Of a stretch of DNA of 64,000 bases, positions 42,409 to 53,256 are shown piece after piece. A program made the translations under genes and the position numbers. Within the stretch, counting starts at the first letter, position 1, and each line of letters starts with the position of its first letter. The notes beneath the pieces were generated by a model. It did no database searches. It saw only the letters and a program-made list of their open reading frames with translations, and was not told the DNA's origin. The DNA comes from Nemertoderma westbladi (Eukaryota; Xenacoelomorpha; Nemertodermatida; Nemertodermatidae). Location: assembly GCA_032718475.1 (NCBI GenBank), contig JAUCBJ010005087.1, positions 1-64,000 on the forward strand. Direction: 5' to 3'.

Positions 42409-42618
42409 CTACCCGGACTTCATGGGGTTTACCGGGTTTGGGAACGTAACGTAATGATGTGTTAGATAGTACGTTCTCTCAGTTATGGGTGTTTCTTCCG
42501 GTACTCGCTCCGCATATCCCTTGTCAATAAATTTCTTCAACTGAGTCTTGTACATTTCTTTAGCTGAAGCATTTGCCGTAAGGCGTCGATATAGTTGTGC
42601 AATTCTTTTCTCCGCCAA
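42409..42618 (-). pseudogene. BEL/Pao RT fingers (69 aa)
   Basis: Covers AEKRIAQLYRRLTANASAKE, KKFIDKGYAERVPEETPI and TYYLTHHYV, then leaves the family frame because of a 5-nt tandem duplication. An in-frame TGA (about 42619-42621) precedes it where the relative has a Leu codon. Confidence 0.85.
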
Positions 42619-43123
42619 GGGTCAGTTGTTTATAAATTTAGGTTTTCGCTTTCGAAATGGTAGACCGATTTCATATCTACCTTGATCTTTAAGAAAACGT
42701 GTAGTTGTCTCCTGAATCTGCTTGGCTCTTTCATCTTCTACCAATAGGGCCTTATCGTAGGAATTGGGCTCTACAGCCTCTTGAGTAAAGAATCATACGG
42801 CGTGTTCATCGCGAGTCTTCGCGTTGTAGTGATCTATCACTTCATTCAGTTCGTCGTTGTACGCTGATTGTTCTGCTGGATGAATGAGGTGACATAGGTT
42901 CACTTGGTTTTGCCAAGTATCGTTTTCTGTAAGGAGGTCGATGGTCTTCTCCTCGTTGAAGAGTTGGTGGATGTCGTCATTATCTGAGGATTATGGAGTT
43001 CCCTCAATTATGTCATCTACCTCACTGAACTCCTCTTCCCATTCTCTTACCTGGTATACCCATTATTTGGGTAACCTTTCCATGAGAGTTCTACGGGAAG
43101 GGCCAGTAAAGTACCAACCTACT
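42619..43123 (-). pseudogene. Protease-RT connector with several stops
   Basis: In the pol frame: LTENDTWQNQVNLCHLIHPA, ELNEVIDHYNAKTRDEHAV, a stop, then FFTQEAVEPNSYDKALLVED and RFLKDQGRYEIGLPFRKRKP. The same order is found at 20.2-20.7 kb. At least three in-frame stops are present. Confidence 0.75.
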
Positions 43124-43588
43124 CTAGTTCTTCCCGCATAGGCTTGTAGTGGTTGCGGTTGAGCAGGCCGATTTCTCCAATGTCTCAAGCGCCTCATGCG
43201 CATTTTGGCCGATGAGTATTTGCACTCCAGGGTAGTCTGTGTTGAATCTAGGTATCTTAAGCTGCTGGGTGAAATCGTCCTCATCCCAGTTATAAGGTTC
43301 CACTTGGCTGGTAGCGAAGTTCTTTATCGCCACCATTTTTACTGACCTTATACTGTGTTCTCCTAGTTCATCCTGGGGGGTGGACAACGCGCCTACGTAG
43401 TAGTCTGTAGCTACTGTAGATTTCCAATCCTGCATAATTCCTGAAAGGTTCAACTTAGTTCGGAACTTGGGTTGTCCAACAAAGATGTCTTCGGCTAGTT
43501 CTTTGTCGATGAATGTTCCGGTGCTGCCGGAGTCAAGGAGGGCGTTCACTATATAGCTCCCTTTTAACCCGTGGACTCTCAACTGCAC
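43124..43588 (-). pseudogene. BEL/Pao aspartic protease (154 aa)
   Basis: MQLRVHGLKGSYIVNALLDS leads to the active-site signature LLDSGSTGTFI (about residues 17-27). The fold continues to FNTDYPGVQILIGQNAHEAL, near residues 115-135, which corresponds to the IIVGMD region of the 7.8-kb element. It cleaves the polyprotein in this family. A frame break separates it from the Gag C-terminus at 43657 and from the connector at 43123. Confidence 0.85.
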
Positions 43589-43656
43589 TACGGGAAATTC
43601 TCGGATCCCTACATTGGAAGTTGATGCTTTCCAAGATGGTTGTCAGTCAGGAGTAG

Positions 43657-44784
43657 TTAGAGGGGCTTACTGTCGGTGTCCTTTTCATACGTAAGTGCTC
43701 GATACACTGCGGTATTTATTAGGTAACAGGATTCGTTTTCGTCGGAGAATTCATCCGTATAGAATCCTTCCATCTCAGAACTTTGATCAGTGTCGTTCAC
43801 ATCACTGAATTGGACATGTAGTTCGGACTCACTTACCTGACTCGGGCTGTTTCTTTCGAATTCAGTGTGCAACAAGAAATGATGTTTTGCGCCGCACTTA
43901 GCACACCTTGCGTCGGAGTAACAGGTTCGTCGTTGGTGTCCTCGTCTGAGGCAATTATAACACAACCGCTTATCCCACATGACTTCACATCTATCTTTTA
44001 ATGATTTCCTCAGGAATTCATCACACGCACTTAAACGGTGGGGCCCGTCGCACAACACACATTTTGGTTTGATGTTACTTACCTTACTTTGGATAACGTT
44101 GTGCACACTCGTTCTTTCCTCGGGCTTTCTTCCATGAATTCTCTTAGGAGACGTAGGAGGAGTTTTTCTTACCTGTTCTCTCCTGTCATTGGTTCGAGAC
44201 TTGAATTTACTTACGTCCTTAGGCGCTTTGTTGTCATAGTAAGATCTTTCAGTGTCTTTCCCGCTGTCTTCCTCTTGAGAAGCCTGGCTTTCGCCGTCGT
44301 CTGTATAACACACTGGTATTACCTTTCTCCTAGAAACGGGTTTCTCACTTACCTTATTTTCCGGTGTCTTCTCTCTGGACTGCTTTAGGAGCGGTAATTT
44401 TACCTCTCCATCTAAGAATGACATGAAATCAGCCATGGTAGGATCTCTTCGTTGTTGTTCCATCATATATAACACTTTCTTGTCCCAGCGTGTACCTACT
44501 CCGCCCTTGGGCAAATTAGATGCTAAGGCTCCTACAACCATAGAATTCTGGTATTCATGAGACTTACCTAACCAATCTAGTTGTCTACAGATCTCCTGAA
44601 TCTCGTCGGAAAACTCTATAATCCTGCTGCTAAGAAACTTTCGGGGCGCCATTAATTTCGCATATAAATACCTAGCTATGTTAGTCCTATTACCATACCT
44701 GATGTTCAGTGTATCCCAAACTTGTCTTAATCCATCTGGATGTCCAATAAACTTTAACGCCATTAACTTGGGAGATCCTTCCAA
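43657..44784 (-). pseudogene. BEL/Pao Gag C-terminal half with three Cys/His knuckles (375 aa)
   Basis: DUF1759 remainder (EGSPKLMALKFIGHPDGLRQ, VWDTLNIRYGNRTNIARYLY) followed by a basic Ser/Lys-rich linker. Then come CVLCDGPHRLSAC, the canonical CCHC CYNCLRRGHQRRTC and CAKCGAKHHFLLH. It binds and packages RNA in the particle. It overlaps the upstream Gag frame by 22 nt. Comparison with the DUF1759 pattern places a frame-shifting change in an AGAGAGA tract near 44814. Confidence 0.9.
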
Positions 44785-47321
44785 GCACTCGATGAGGAAT
44801 CTAAGTCTCTCCGAATCTCTCTGTTAGATAGCACAGAGTTCTGTATGTTATCTTTATAATATTCATTAAAAGGTAACCATTTCATCTCATCTCCATTGAA
44901 CTTGACGATCTCTCCCACCTTTACCGCTTGACGGGCTTCAGTTCTAGCCATTTGACGCATAAAACTTTCTTGGGCCATCGTATTATTTAATATCGAGTTA
45001 TCGGTATATAAATTTCTCGGATTATTATCAGGTCTATATGGAATATCATTGTCAACAGGTTTATAATTACCCTTAATAGGGTTTACTATAGGAGTTTCTA
45101 CTTCACTAGCAGTATAGATGCGTGTAGGCTCCACACCTTGCGCATGAAATACTTCAGACCTAACAGGTTGACACATTGTTACCGGGGTTGGTGGTATACC
45201 CCTTTGGGTATTTACTAATTTATCGCGTTCCAACGCGATACTCTGCTGCACCTCTTGCAACTCTAACCTACTTTCCCTTACCGTGCCCTTGAACTGCTGA
45301 ACAGTTCCTTCCATCTCCCGGACCTGCTGAGAGGAGCACTTACGGTGTTCCCTCAGCTGCCCGAGCAGGAGACCCATCTCCCGTCGTCCCTCAGCTACCC
45401 ACTCGACCGCCGAAGCGGGAGTCGCCAACATAGTAGCGGGCGAGCGAGAGACGACGGGCGATAAATTCTTGATATCTTGCTCGGCGTCCAGGACGGGTTC
45501 GGACTCGGGAACAGTCCTACTGGGCACAGTTAGTTTAGTACTGTGCAAAGGGAATTTAGAGGTAGGTTCTGGGAGTACAGGTGTCTCTATCACCGAAGGG
45601 GTGGCTTCGAGAACAGGCCTAATTATTTCAGGCTCATCTACTATAGTAGGGAGTCTTTCTATTTTAATAATTTGGTCTGTGGGTTCTGTACTACCTAAGT
45701 CTGTGCTAGCTAGTTGCCTTCTAACAGCTGGGGGCAAATCAGGCAATTTCTGATGGTGAGGCATTCTTCTACGTCTGCTTAGACGAGATCTATTTCCTCC
45801 GTCTTCAGGATCGGTGGTATTGCCTTCATCAGATGATGTAAATCCCTGCCTTTTGGGAGTAGATCGACTCATCATCTGCATTTGACTGGCTGTTAACTGT
45901 TTATTTATGCAGTCTTGCTTCTCTTGAATATTTTCCAACTCTAGTTGGGTGGTCTCCTCAGACGCTCTCCGTTCTGCTTCTGCCACTGCCATCTTTCTTT
46001 CCGCCTCTGCCGCTGCCGCTTTTCTTTCCGCTTCTGCCGCTGCCGCTTTTATTTCCGCTTCTGCCGCTGCCGCTTTTCTTTCCGCTTCTGCCGCTGCCGC
46101 TTTTCTTTCCGCTTCTGCCGCTGCTACTGCCGCTGCTGCTGTCTTTCTGTCTTCTATACGTCTTTTCTTTACTTGTTCTTCTTGGACCCTAGCGATGCGG
46201 AGGCGTTCATCGAATTTAGCTTGGTTCGCAGCTAACATTTCCGCATCTATCGCGTCCAACACAAACTTGGCTCCTTCACTATTACGACGAAGTCCAGCCA
46301 GCCTTCTCCTCAACTCTTCATCACCTAGAAATCGTTGATAGTCTGACAGATAGATGTCAATATCGTCCCTCTCATGCGGTTTCTCTGCTGTCGCTTCACT
46401 TTCCACTTGGGAAAAGGTAGCGTCTGTTGATTTTCCATGGGTTGAGCGCTCAGCCAGCTGAGATTTCCACTGGGCCGTTCCTTGGACTTTAAGACTCACC
46501 CGTTGGAACCAAGTCTTTATGGCAACTTGCAACGACGTGTCTTGGCTTCTCTTCGAGGCTTCCTCAAAGACCGAAAGGATTAGTCTGATCCTTAAGATTC
46601 GTTCTCGAACTTGATAAAGCAGCTCTCCCTGCTCTTGAGGTCCTTGACGTTGTTGAAACAGGTGTTCCTCTAATCGCTCAAAAGAACTGAAGAATCCCTG
46701 TACATATCCTGCTGCCGACCTCTTCCACACAGCTGGATCTCGAGTATCCTTTACTACTCCCATCCTGTATAAATCCTCCCAGGCAGCTTCCGATAAGTTA
46801 AATGGGAGTCCGGGTCCGGGGAAGTTCCATTGCGACTCGACAATAGACTTCAGTTCCTCTCTTGTGTATCCCGCATAACTATCCTTGGTCGATCGCTTAC
46901 TTCTCGCCCAATCAATTTGGTGTTCCTCCACCGCAATCAATACCCTAGTGAGTACGGCTGCAGGAAGGATGAGAAGGGGATCCGAATAAACCTCATCTGC
47001 CATCTTTGCTCCGCGCTCGGGTGTCAGCTCTACAGTATCCGAACTACTGGAGCTGTCGGGCCGCTGAGAAATAAGTTCTCGGCTCGAGGGTTGCTGCTGT
47101 TTAGCAGCTGCTTCTTGATCCTGCTTGACTTGAGCCCGAGTGCCTATGATAGACCTACGGTGTTGGACTAGCCTAGGGTCTGATACTACTACTGGAGGGA
47201 TGATCTTTCTTACAGTAGGAGGTGAGTTGAACTTTGGTCTCACATGTTCCACACTCCTGTCTGGTTCACAGATGGTTGTATCTAGGAGACTGTCTGACAG
47301 GTTTTGCTTTGTGTCAGACAT
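44763..47321 (-). CDS. BEL/Pao Gag N-terminal half with Ala/Glu repeat coiled coil (852 aa)
   Basis: Starts at ATG 47321 (MSDTKQNLSDSLLDTTICEP). No known domain is seen in the first 330 residues, which are mixed charged and include a helical stretch, FFSSFERLEEHLFQQRQGPQ. A 9-residue repeat KAAAAEAER, about six copies near residues 395-450, predicts a long coiled coil. Further Pro/Ser-rich linkers lead to a second probable coiled coil (LEVQQSIALERD region). The DUF1759 start VKFNGDEMKWLPFNEYYKD lies near residue 805. It stops at 44763 because of the frame change in DUF1759. Unusually long N-terminal extension for the family. Confidence 0.85.
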   Translation of the reverse strand: MSDTKQNLSDSLLDTTICEPDRSVEHVRPKFNSPPTVRKIIPPVVVSDPRLVQHRRSIIGTRAQVKQDQEAAAKQQQPSSRELISQRPDSSSSSDTVELTPERGAKMADEVYSDPLLILPAAVLTRVLIAVEEHQIDWARSKRSTKDSYAGYTREELKSIVESQWNFPGPGLPFNLSEAAWEDLYRMGVVKDTRDPAVWKRSAAGYVQGFFSSFERLEEHLFQQRQGPQEQGELLYQVRERILRIRLILSVFEEASKRSQDTSLQVAIKTWFQRVSLKVQGTAQWKSQLAERSTHGKSTDATFSQVESEATAEKPHERDDIDIYLSDYQRFLGDEELRRRLAGLRRNSEGAKFVLDAIDAEMLAANQAKFDERLRIARVQEEQVKKRRIEDRKTAAAAVAAAEAERKAAAAEAERKAAAAEAEIKAAAAEAERKAAAAEAERKMAVAEAERRASEETTQLELENIQEKQDCINKQLTASQMQMMSRSTPKRQGFTSSDEGNTTDPEDGGNRSRLSRRRRMPHHQKLPDLPPAVRRQLASTDLGSTEPTDQIIKIERLPTIVDEPEIIRPVLEATPSVIETPVLPEPTSKFPLHSTKLTVPSRTVPESEPVLDAEQDIKNLSPVVSRSPATMLATPASAVEWVAEGRREMGLLLGQLREHRKCSSQQVREMEGTVQQFKGTVRESRLELQEVQQSIALERDKLVNTQRGIPPTPVTMCQPVRSEVFHAQGVEPTRIYTASEVETPIVNPIKGNYKPVDNDIPYRPDNNPRNLYTDNSILNNTMAQESFMRQMARTEARQAVKVGEIVKFNGDEMKWLPFNEYYKDNIQNSVLSNREIRRDLDSSSSAWKDLPS
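45975..46140. repeat. 27-bp coding repeat in gag
   Basis: About six copies on the minus strand encoding KAAAAEAER variants. The period is a multiple of three, so frame is preserved. One unit has EIK instead of ERK. Confidence 0.9.
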
Positions 47322-49352
47322 GTTTGTTTGTGCAGTTGAATGCCTACTGCTGTATTACAGTTAAAGCAAGTCTAATAATTCAGTATCAACTGTTAGCCTA
47401 GTAATTAATTACCGATATCGTTACTCAGTGTAACGTGATATATTTACAATATATTAGAATACCGATATGCACTTATAGTATATATATAAGTATTATTACA
47501 GACTAGGTTTGTCACAGAATACCGGTATATAATTTCAGCGCAAATATATAGAATATATAATAAGCCTATCGTGAATACCGGTATACAGCTTACACTTATA
47601 GTATATATAAGTATAATTATAGACTAGAATTAATTACAGAATACCGGTATATAATTTCAGCACAAATATATAGAAATATATAATAAGCCTATCGTGAATA
47701 CCGGTATACAGCTTACACTTATAGTATATATAAGTATAATTATAGACTAGAATTAATTATAGAATACCGGTATATAATTTCAGCACAAATATATAGAAAT
47801 ATATAATAAGCCTATCGTGAATACCGGTATATCAATTATTTTAGAATAATTGAATTTCTGAATTTTCAGGGTTACTTGGTTACTTTACTTTACTTTATTA
47901 CCGTTATTTAAGCAGTAGTCCAACTGACATTAAGACCTAATTGTTATATGACAGGCCTACTATTTTATAAATCGGTTTGAGTTGATTTATAATATATATA
48001 CCCGTTTAATGGGTTTTGTTACAATATTTGAAATAAATGTTATTATTTCTGGGAAGGAGTCACTACACAGAAGCTGTACGCTCTCAGTGAAGTGCTACTT
48101 GTTGGACACTAAAACAAATAATTCTACTTTACTAAGTTACTTATTACTACAAATTATGTACAATTGCGGGGTGAGATTACAATCTCTAAATAAACACAAA
48201 AATTACACTTACGAATTTTTTAGGGTAATTTTACAAGAAGTCTACAAACCAGCCTAACAAAGGGTTAGAATATCTGGTTATTACAAACGGACAGGATACT
48301 ACGGTATTTGAAAATAATAAAGCAGTAGTAAATATACTGCGTTGTCCAGATAGGAAAAATACCACCGTCTGACGACTTATAGCCGTAACGCTATAAGTAC
48401 TACGTTATGTATCACGGAGTGTTCCTACCTAGAAGTTAATTACCGCGGCCTACCAGAGCCAACGTGCCTATTAACCACTTTACAACACAAATATACTGCC
48501 TACACACTAATTACCTTCGGAAAGCACTGTACACTAAACCCTAAATTAGGTACAAGTACTTATACAACAAATAACCAGCAGTTAAAAATACTTGTACAGC
48601 TAAAAGAACCACGGTATCTGCCGGAGTGACTAGAGCATAAAATCACCAGTCTTTACCTACGCCAAACAGCCCTGATGTAGTACCGGGGTTAATTTAACTA
48701 TAACGGTATGTATAACAAGCACAATTACTGTAGGAATAAACTTGGGGGTATGTATGTTGCGAATAATCGCAAAAACTCTGAATAATAAATATTACGCTAC
48801 CCGTACAGACTACACAAACAAAATACAGACCAAATGCTAGCAGACTACTATCAAGCCTAAATAAACTACAGTATATGCAGACTCCGAAATGGTTAGTTAG
48901 TATGCGTTCTAACCGAGTAGTACGACTTATTCTTTCGGGGGGATTTACCTTACAGCACTGGATGCACACCACGTTCCTAACTAGTACTTTATCGGACATA
49001 CACTCTACACACACTGCAATCTCTTCAGACTTAACAACAGTCAGACAACAGTCCAGCCTACAAATTTCCTGTACAATCTGAGCAGGCTTACACGTCTTCT
49101 GTTCAATATTAACCTACAAATAAATAAAACTGAAAGAAATAAGTAAACCATACAAAGGAATAAGGGGTGATCAATCCCTAATCCCCTAACAGCCTACAAT
49201 ATACAATATATCACAATCGAAATAATACTGGTGTACCTGTACTGCTGTAAGTACCGGTTCGGGTGGTTAGGTAGTTAGGCCTACTGGTTACCGGTTGACC
49301 GGTACTTTAGTCTTTATTGCCTACGTCACAATAAAGATCCTATAACTGTTAT
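47322..49352 (-). other. 2-kb non-coding leader of the giant element
   Basis: No coding frame is supported. The primer-binding site should lie directly next to the 5' LTR (minus-strand sequence from 49352: ATAACAGTTATAGGATC). No tRNA could be assigned by eye. The leader contains a three-copy repeat at 47519-47840. Confidence 0.6.
47519..47840. repeat. About 122-bp tandem repeat in the leader
   Basis: Blocks start ATACCGGTATATAATTTCAG at about 47519, 47641 and 47764. Each also carries a second GAATACCGGTATA, so the palindrome ACCGGT recurs six to seven times at alternating spacing. Confidence 0.9.
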
Positions 49353-50551
49353 TGTTCGCGCTTTTAGACCTTTAGCAGTTTAACCTGCCAAATTTAGGTG
49401 TCTTCTAGGTTATAAATCGACTTTAGCCTATGACAAGAATTTGATACACTACATTAGCCGAAGCCAGCCTATGCGCGACCATTCACCCACTGGATTTACC
49501 CGGGAGACTGGATTCGGAAGCTCTGACCTTATTGCGGTGTAGGCCTACTGTATTATTCGATTGATCGTTAATATATAATCTCTGACAAATATTATTCACT
49601 TTCGGGAAATATCAACAGTTCCTTTAGGACGTGGCGCTCTAAGTATATAAACAGAGTTATGACTTACACTAAACACAACAGGATGGCTATTGATTCACGT
49701 ATAAAGCGCATTCTTTAGGAGATGCTTTGTTATCTATCAAACTCATGCACATTACCGCACAATGCTGCACACCGATCTGCCGACCTTCACTAATTTTAGT
49801 CACATATAAAGAGAACAGCAACCGACACATGTAGGGCCTATGAAATAGCATTAGATTCACTCCAAAACCACTATAATGTAAGTCGCAATTGCTATATGTA
49901 ACCGGTCTCTCACCTTCAGTATATCAAGAAGATTGGGGTTTTATGATTATTTATCGATATTCTCCAAATATAACAATATTCCATCAAATAAACCATAATA
50001 ACCGACAGTAAATAGCAGTAAAATAATGCGGTGAAAGGTACGTTCTGGCATTTGAGTCTGACCAGTTCGGTTTGTGATGTGCTATGCATTATGATATGGT
50101 TTGATAACAGTTATACGTTTCTATGATCAAAGCCGTTCTAATGTTTGGCTAAAGTCTGAAACACAGAATAATTCCACAGCCGATGTTCTGGCATCATGAA
50201 AAAAGGTAAACAAAGACCATAATGCATTGCGCGATTTCCCGGAGGCTTCTGTACAAATAAAATGAAAATCGCTCTGATTGGTCGACAGAACAAAGAACAA
50301 AGAAAAAGTTACACGTGGACATATCAGCTGATAGATGTCGTCATCTGAACTTACACTGTATCAAGAGTATTTTGGCGTATTGCGACATAAAATCGCTAGT
50401 TATGTCCGTTAAAGTACACATACAGAAGAAATGGCTTTTTATGTCCACTAAAACACCGGTACAGTAAGGAAACGGCTTTTTATGTACGCTAAAACACCTA
50501 CAGAGTACTTTGCGGGGAAAATGACTAGCTAATTCCGCAAAAGCCTTTACA
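49353..50551 (-). repeat. 5' LTR of the giant element (1199 bp)
   Basis: Same length as 34394-35592 and about 20 substitutions, no indels seen. It ends CCTTTACA and is followed by TCCGT. Confidence 0.93.
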
Positions 50552-50556
50552 TCCGT
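50552..50556. repeat. Right target-site duplication TCCGT
   Basis: Identical to 34389-34393. Confidence 0.93.
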
Positions 50557-52102
50557 TCAGAGACTTCCTGAGGACTTTCAAAGTTAATTGTCAAAATTTA
50601 GGTCTTTCTGGAGTTAATAAAACGACCAACACTAGAAGCAGCATGTTCTAATGAGCTGAGGAGCCGTTGGGCTCCCTCTAGTGATTCTGAGAGTACTCCT
50701 AAGCCATCAGCAAAGTCTAGATCAGTTAGGTACTTGGCAGGATTTCCTCGACTTCTGGAGCCAGTAGGTGGAGTTATCATCACCCCATCATCATTATGAT
50801 GATCTAAGGACATGCGTAGAACATAGTCAACAACAATTATGAACAAGAATGGTGCAAGTGTGTCTCCCTGGAGGACGCCCCATAACACTTCAAATGGTTC
50901 TGTGTCACCGTCAACAGTAGACACAAATGTTGTCGAACCATCGTATACTGATCTGATTGCTGCAATAATTTCATCAGGAATCCCATATAATGAAAGTATG
51001 CTGAACGTGAACATACGTGAGTGAGAGACTGAATCAAAGGCCTTGAAGAAGTCAAAAAGATAACAGCCAGATGCCTGTCTTTATTTTTGATAACTCTTCA
51101 ATTATCCTTCTAAGTGCCAAAATGGGCTCCATGGTCCCACGACCTTTACGGAACCCATTCTGATTTCCACGGAGCAGTCTCTCAATGGGATCCCTGATGC
51201 GATTTAATAGAATTCTATTGTATAGCTTTGCAGCAATCGAGATCAATGAGATTCCCCGAAAAGAACCATAGAGTGTTAGGTTGCCCTTCTTGGGAACTGG
51301 CACCAACTTATTTGTTTTCATTTCTTGTGGGACTCTTGTTGTTCGGTACATGTCTACTACAGTATGATGGGATAGATGAGCTTTAAACACTCAGGTATTT
51401 TAAAGACCTCAGGGTGAACACCATCTAATCCACTGGCACGATTGGTCTTAAAGCTCTTTGCAGCAGCCTTCACTTCTGCAAAGGAGATATCACCAATGGG
51501 AATATCTGGGAGTACAGACTCAGACACTTTTACTTCTATAAAGTTATCAGCCCAATACCCTGTCATTATTGAGGAGCTTTTCAAAGTGGGCCTTCCAACC
51601 ATTGAGGCGATCGGCTGGTGATTGGTGATTCAGCCTTAACCTTGGTGGTTGGTTGGCTTTTTCGACCAGCAAGCAAGTTGATCGATCTCCATGCCTGGGG
51701 TGATTGCCTGCTGTTGTCAGCATCATTGATGGCATCAACCTGTTGGTTTATTAGCTCCTGTAAATTAACAGAGTACTGCCTGTTCAGGGACCTAGATGCA
51801 GCCTTAACGGCATTCTTGGCCTCTGTAGTCTGTTTGAGTCGGGACTCTTTCTGCGCCTTGTAGAGGTCATTTCGGCACTTTTGAATTTTGTTGTCAGTCA
51901 AGGGGGCCCGTTTTCTGTTTCGAGGGTATACAGGAACTGTTTCTGCAGCTGCTAACTTAACTGCCTCTGTGAAGGCAGTATAGCCCTCACAGTGATCTGC
52001 CGCCCCAGAGGCAAGAACCTCATACCTGTTGCTCAGCTGTAGTGTGAAGCTGCATCTCACACTTGGCTGTTGCAACAGAGAGGACCAGTCATGCCGCGGC
52101 AA
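50557..52102 (-). pseudogene. LINE ORF2: linker and reverse transcriptase, 5' part
   Basis: Minus-strand frames in order: a post-endonuclease linker (52102-51581, DNKIQKCRNDLYKAQKESRL); the RT start (51602-51357, FAEVKAAAKSFKTNRASGLD, GVHPEVFK); VPKKGNLTLYGSFRGISLIS (51390-51052); and the palm 51014-50598 with GVLQGDTLAPFLFIIVVDYV and a catalytic block reading LTDLDFADGLGVLS. The usual FADD is FADG here. Four frame changes separate the pieces. The last frame ends at a TAA just before the LTR insertion, INSRKT. The endonuclease is absent because of 5' truncation. Confidence 0.85.
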
Positions 52103-52113
52103 AGCAGATTTCG

Positions 52114-52165
52114 ATATTTGTATCAGGTTGCTAAATAATAATCCGTATTTGTATTTCCACTTTTA
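52114..52165. repeat. Relic of the 31-bp minisatellite beyond the LINE
   Basis: ATATTTGTATCAGGTTGCTA then AATAATAATCCGTATTTGTA is a diverged continuation of the array at 32396-33729. Its first 12 bases match the array end at 33718-33729 and serve as the LINE target duplication. Confidence 0.7.
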
Positions 52166-53244
52166 TTAAAGGATATACTGTATATAGAGAGTTTGATTTT
52201 AGTGGTTGTCCAGTCCACTGCATTTATTTTTTTCAAATGGAAATTGTTCATAATTCCTCTCCAATGTACCTACAGTACCTTAGAAAGTAACTAGAAATCA
52301 TAACATCGACTTATAAATGAGGAATGCTAGGCCTATGATGAATGCAGATTAAGATCCAAGTATACCATCGGAGGTCAGAGATAGGGGGTCAGTAGGCTAC
52401 GGGATTACCCAACATGCACAGGGGCCCCACCAGTTTATCACACACACCTGATCTATCATACACAAGATAGTGCGGGGGGGGGGGGGGGGGGTGCACAACG
52501 CCTTCCAGTCTTCAGCCTGTTCTGAGGGGGGTTGTAATAATAAATACCACCCCTTTTCTTTGCTTAGGGCTGGCATCTTTAATCCAATCTTACTCTTGTT
52601 CTATACATGTGGTATTTCTATTTGTTCTAACGCTGTGTGTACAGTAGGAGCCCGAAGTACTACCTGTAATATTGGTAAAACTACTAGAGCTGGTAATATT
52701 GTAAGCATCTATTCAAAAAAAATATCGATTTTAACAATATATTATTCTACTTTGTATCTTTCTATGTGCTGGAAAAAAGGTTGTCAGTTTTGGTTTAGTA
52801 TTTCTGTGGATGGTTCTTGTTCGGCAGGTGTCCAAGACAGGTTACGCATATTGGAGGTACCGGTGTACCGGTAGGCCTACCGAATATAGTGCATAGGGTT
52901 ACCGCTTCATCATACAATAGATAGGCTCTCGCTGGGATTCCAATATTTATTCTTGACCATATCTTATTGCTATTGTATGTATACGGATAGGCTTCTTAAG
53001 TGCTTCACCAACCTTTTCTACGGCTTAGAGTTAGCATGGTGTGCTATTAAGTACAGCTTGTATTATAACAGTTTAGTTATTGTGACGTATGTACGGATGT
53101 AGTTTCAAATCTTATCAAAATGTTTTTATAAAATGAAGCGAAGCAAAATTACTAGAAGCTGAAAAAGTATTATTCTTCTATTTCTATCGATTACTTATAT
53201 TTAATCAGCTGTGGGTTACATTTTATGAAGATCTCTGTTGCAGT
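52166..53244. other. Unique sequence with a G18 run
   Basis: Eighteen G at 52474-52491. ACCGGTGTACCGGTAGGCCT near 52859. No gene is recognised. Confidence 0.5.
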
Positions 53245-53256
53245 TTATTTCATGGC

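Larger units (their letters stand above)
34394..50551 (-). mobile_element. Giant (16.2-kb) BEL/Pao LTR retrotransposon with accessory region
   Basis: Two 1199-bp TG...CA direct repeats bracket a minus-strand Gag-protease-RT-RNase H-integrase series, with perfect TCCGT target duplications inside a LINE. Order on the minus strand: 5' LTR (50551-49353), 2-kb leader, Gag (47321-43657), protease (43588-43124), RT (about 42780-41750), RNase H (41753-41050), integrase and DUF5641 (to 39081), 1.7 kb non-coding, an unrecognised accessory region (37382-35670) and 3' LTR. About 20 differences between the LTRs (1.7 percent) indicate moderate age. Frameshifts and stops inactivate gag, pol and the accessory region. 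Known BEL/Pao elements are mostly well below this length. Confidence 0.93.
33730..52113 (-). mobile_element. 5'-truncated LINE (about 2.2 kb) split by a 16-kb LTR element
   Basis: Minus-strand non-LTR retrotransposon whose 3' end (33730) is a TAG microsatellite tail and whose 5' end is near 52113. ATATTTGTATCA at 33718-33729 and 52114-52125 is a plausible 12-bp target duplication within the minisatellite. Subtracting the 16,158-bp LTR element and its 5-bp duplication leaves 2,221 bp. RT runs 52102-50598 and resumes 34388-33772. The endonuclease domain is missing. A short copy at 53257-53517 shares the same 3' end. Confidence 0.85.

Noticed and set aside
45469-46338. Plus-strand frames opposite gag (Ala/Ser- and Cys/Arg-rich)
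   Set aside because: They are the antisense of the 27-bp coding repeat and neighbouring gag.
52470-52874. 134-aa plus-strand frame beginning MRGGGGG
   Set aside because: It starts inside a G18 run and reads through AT-rich unique DNA with no protein-like pattern.
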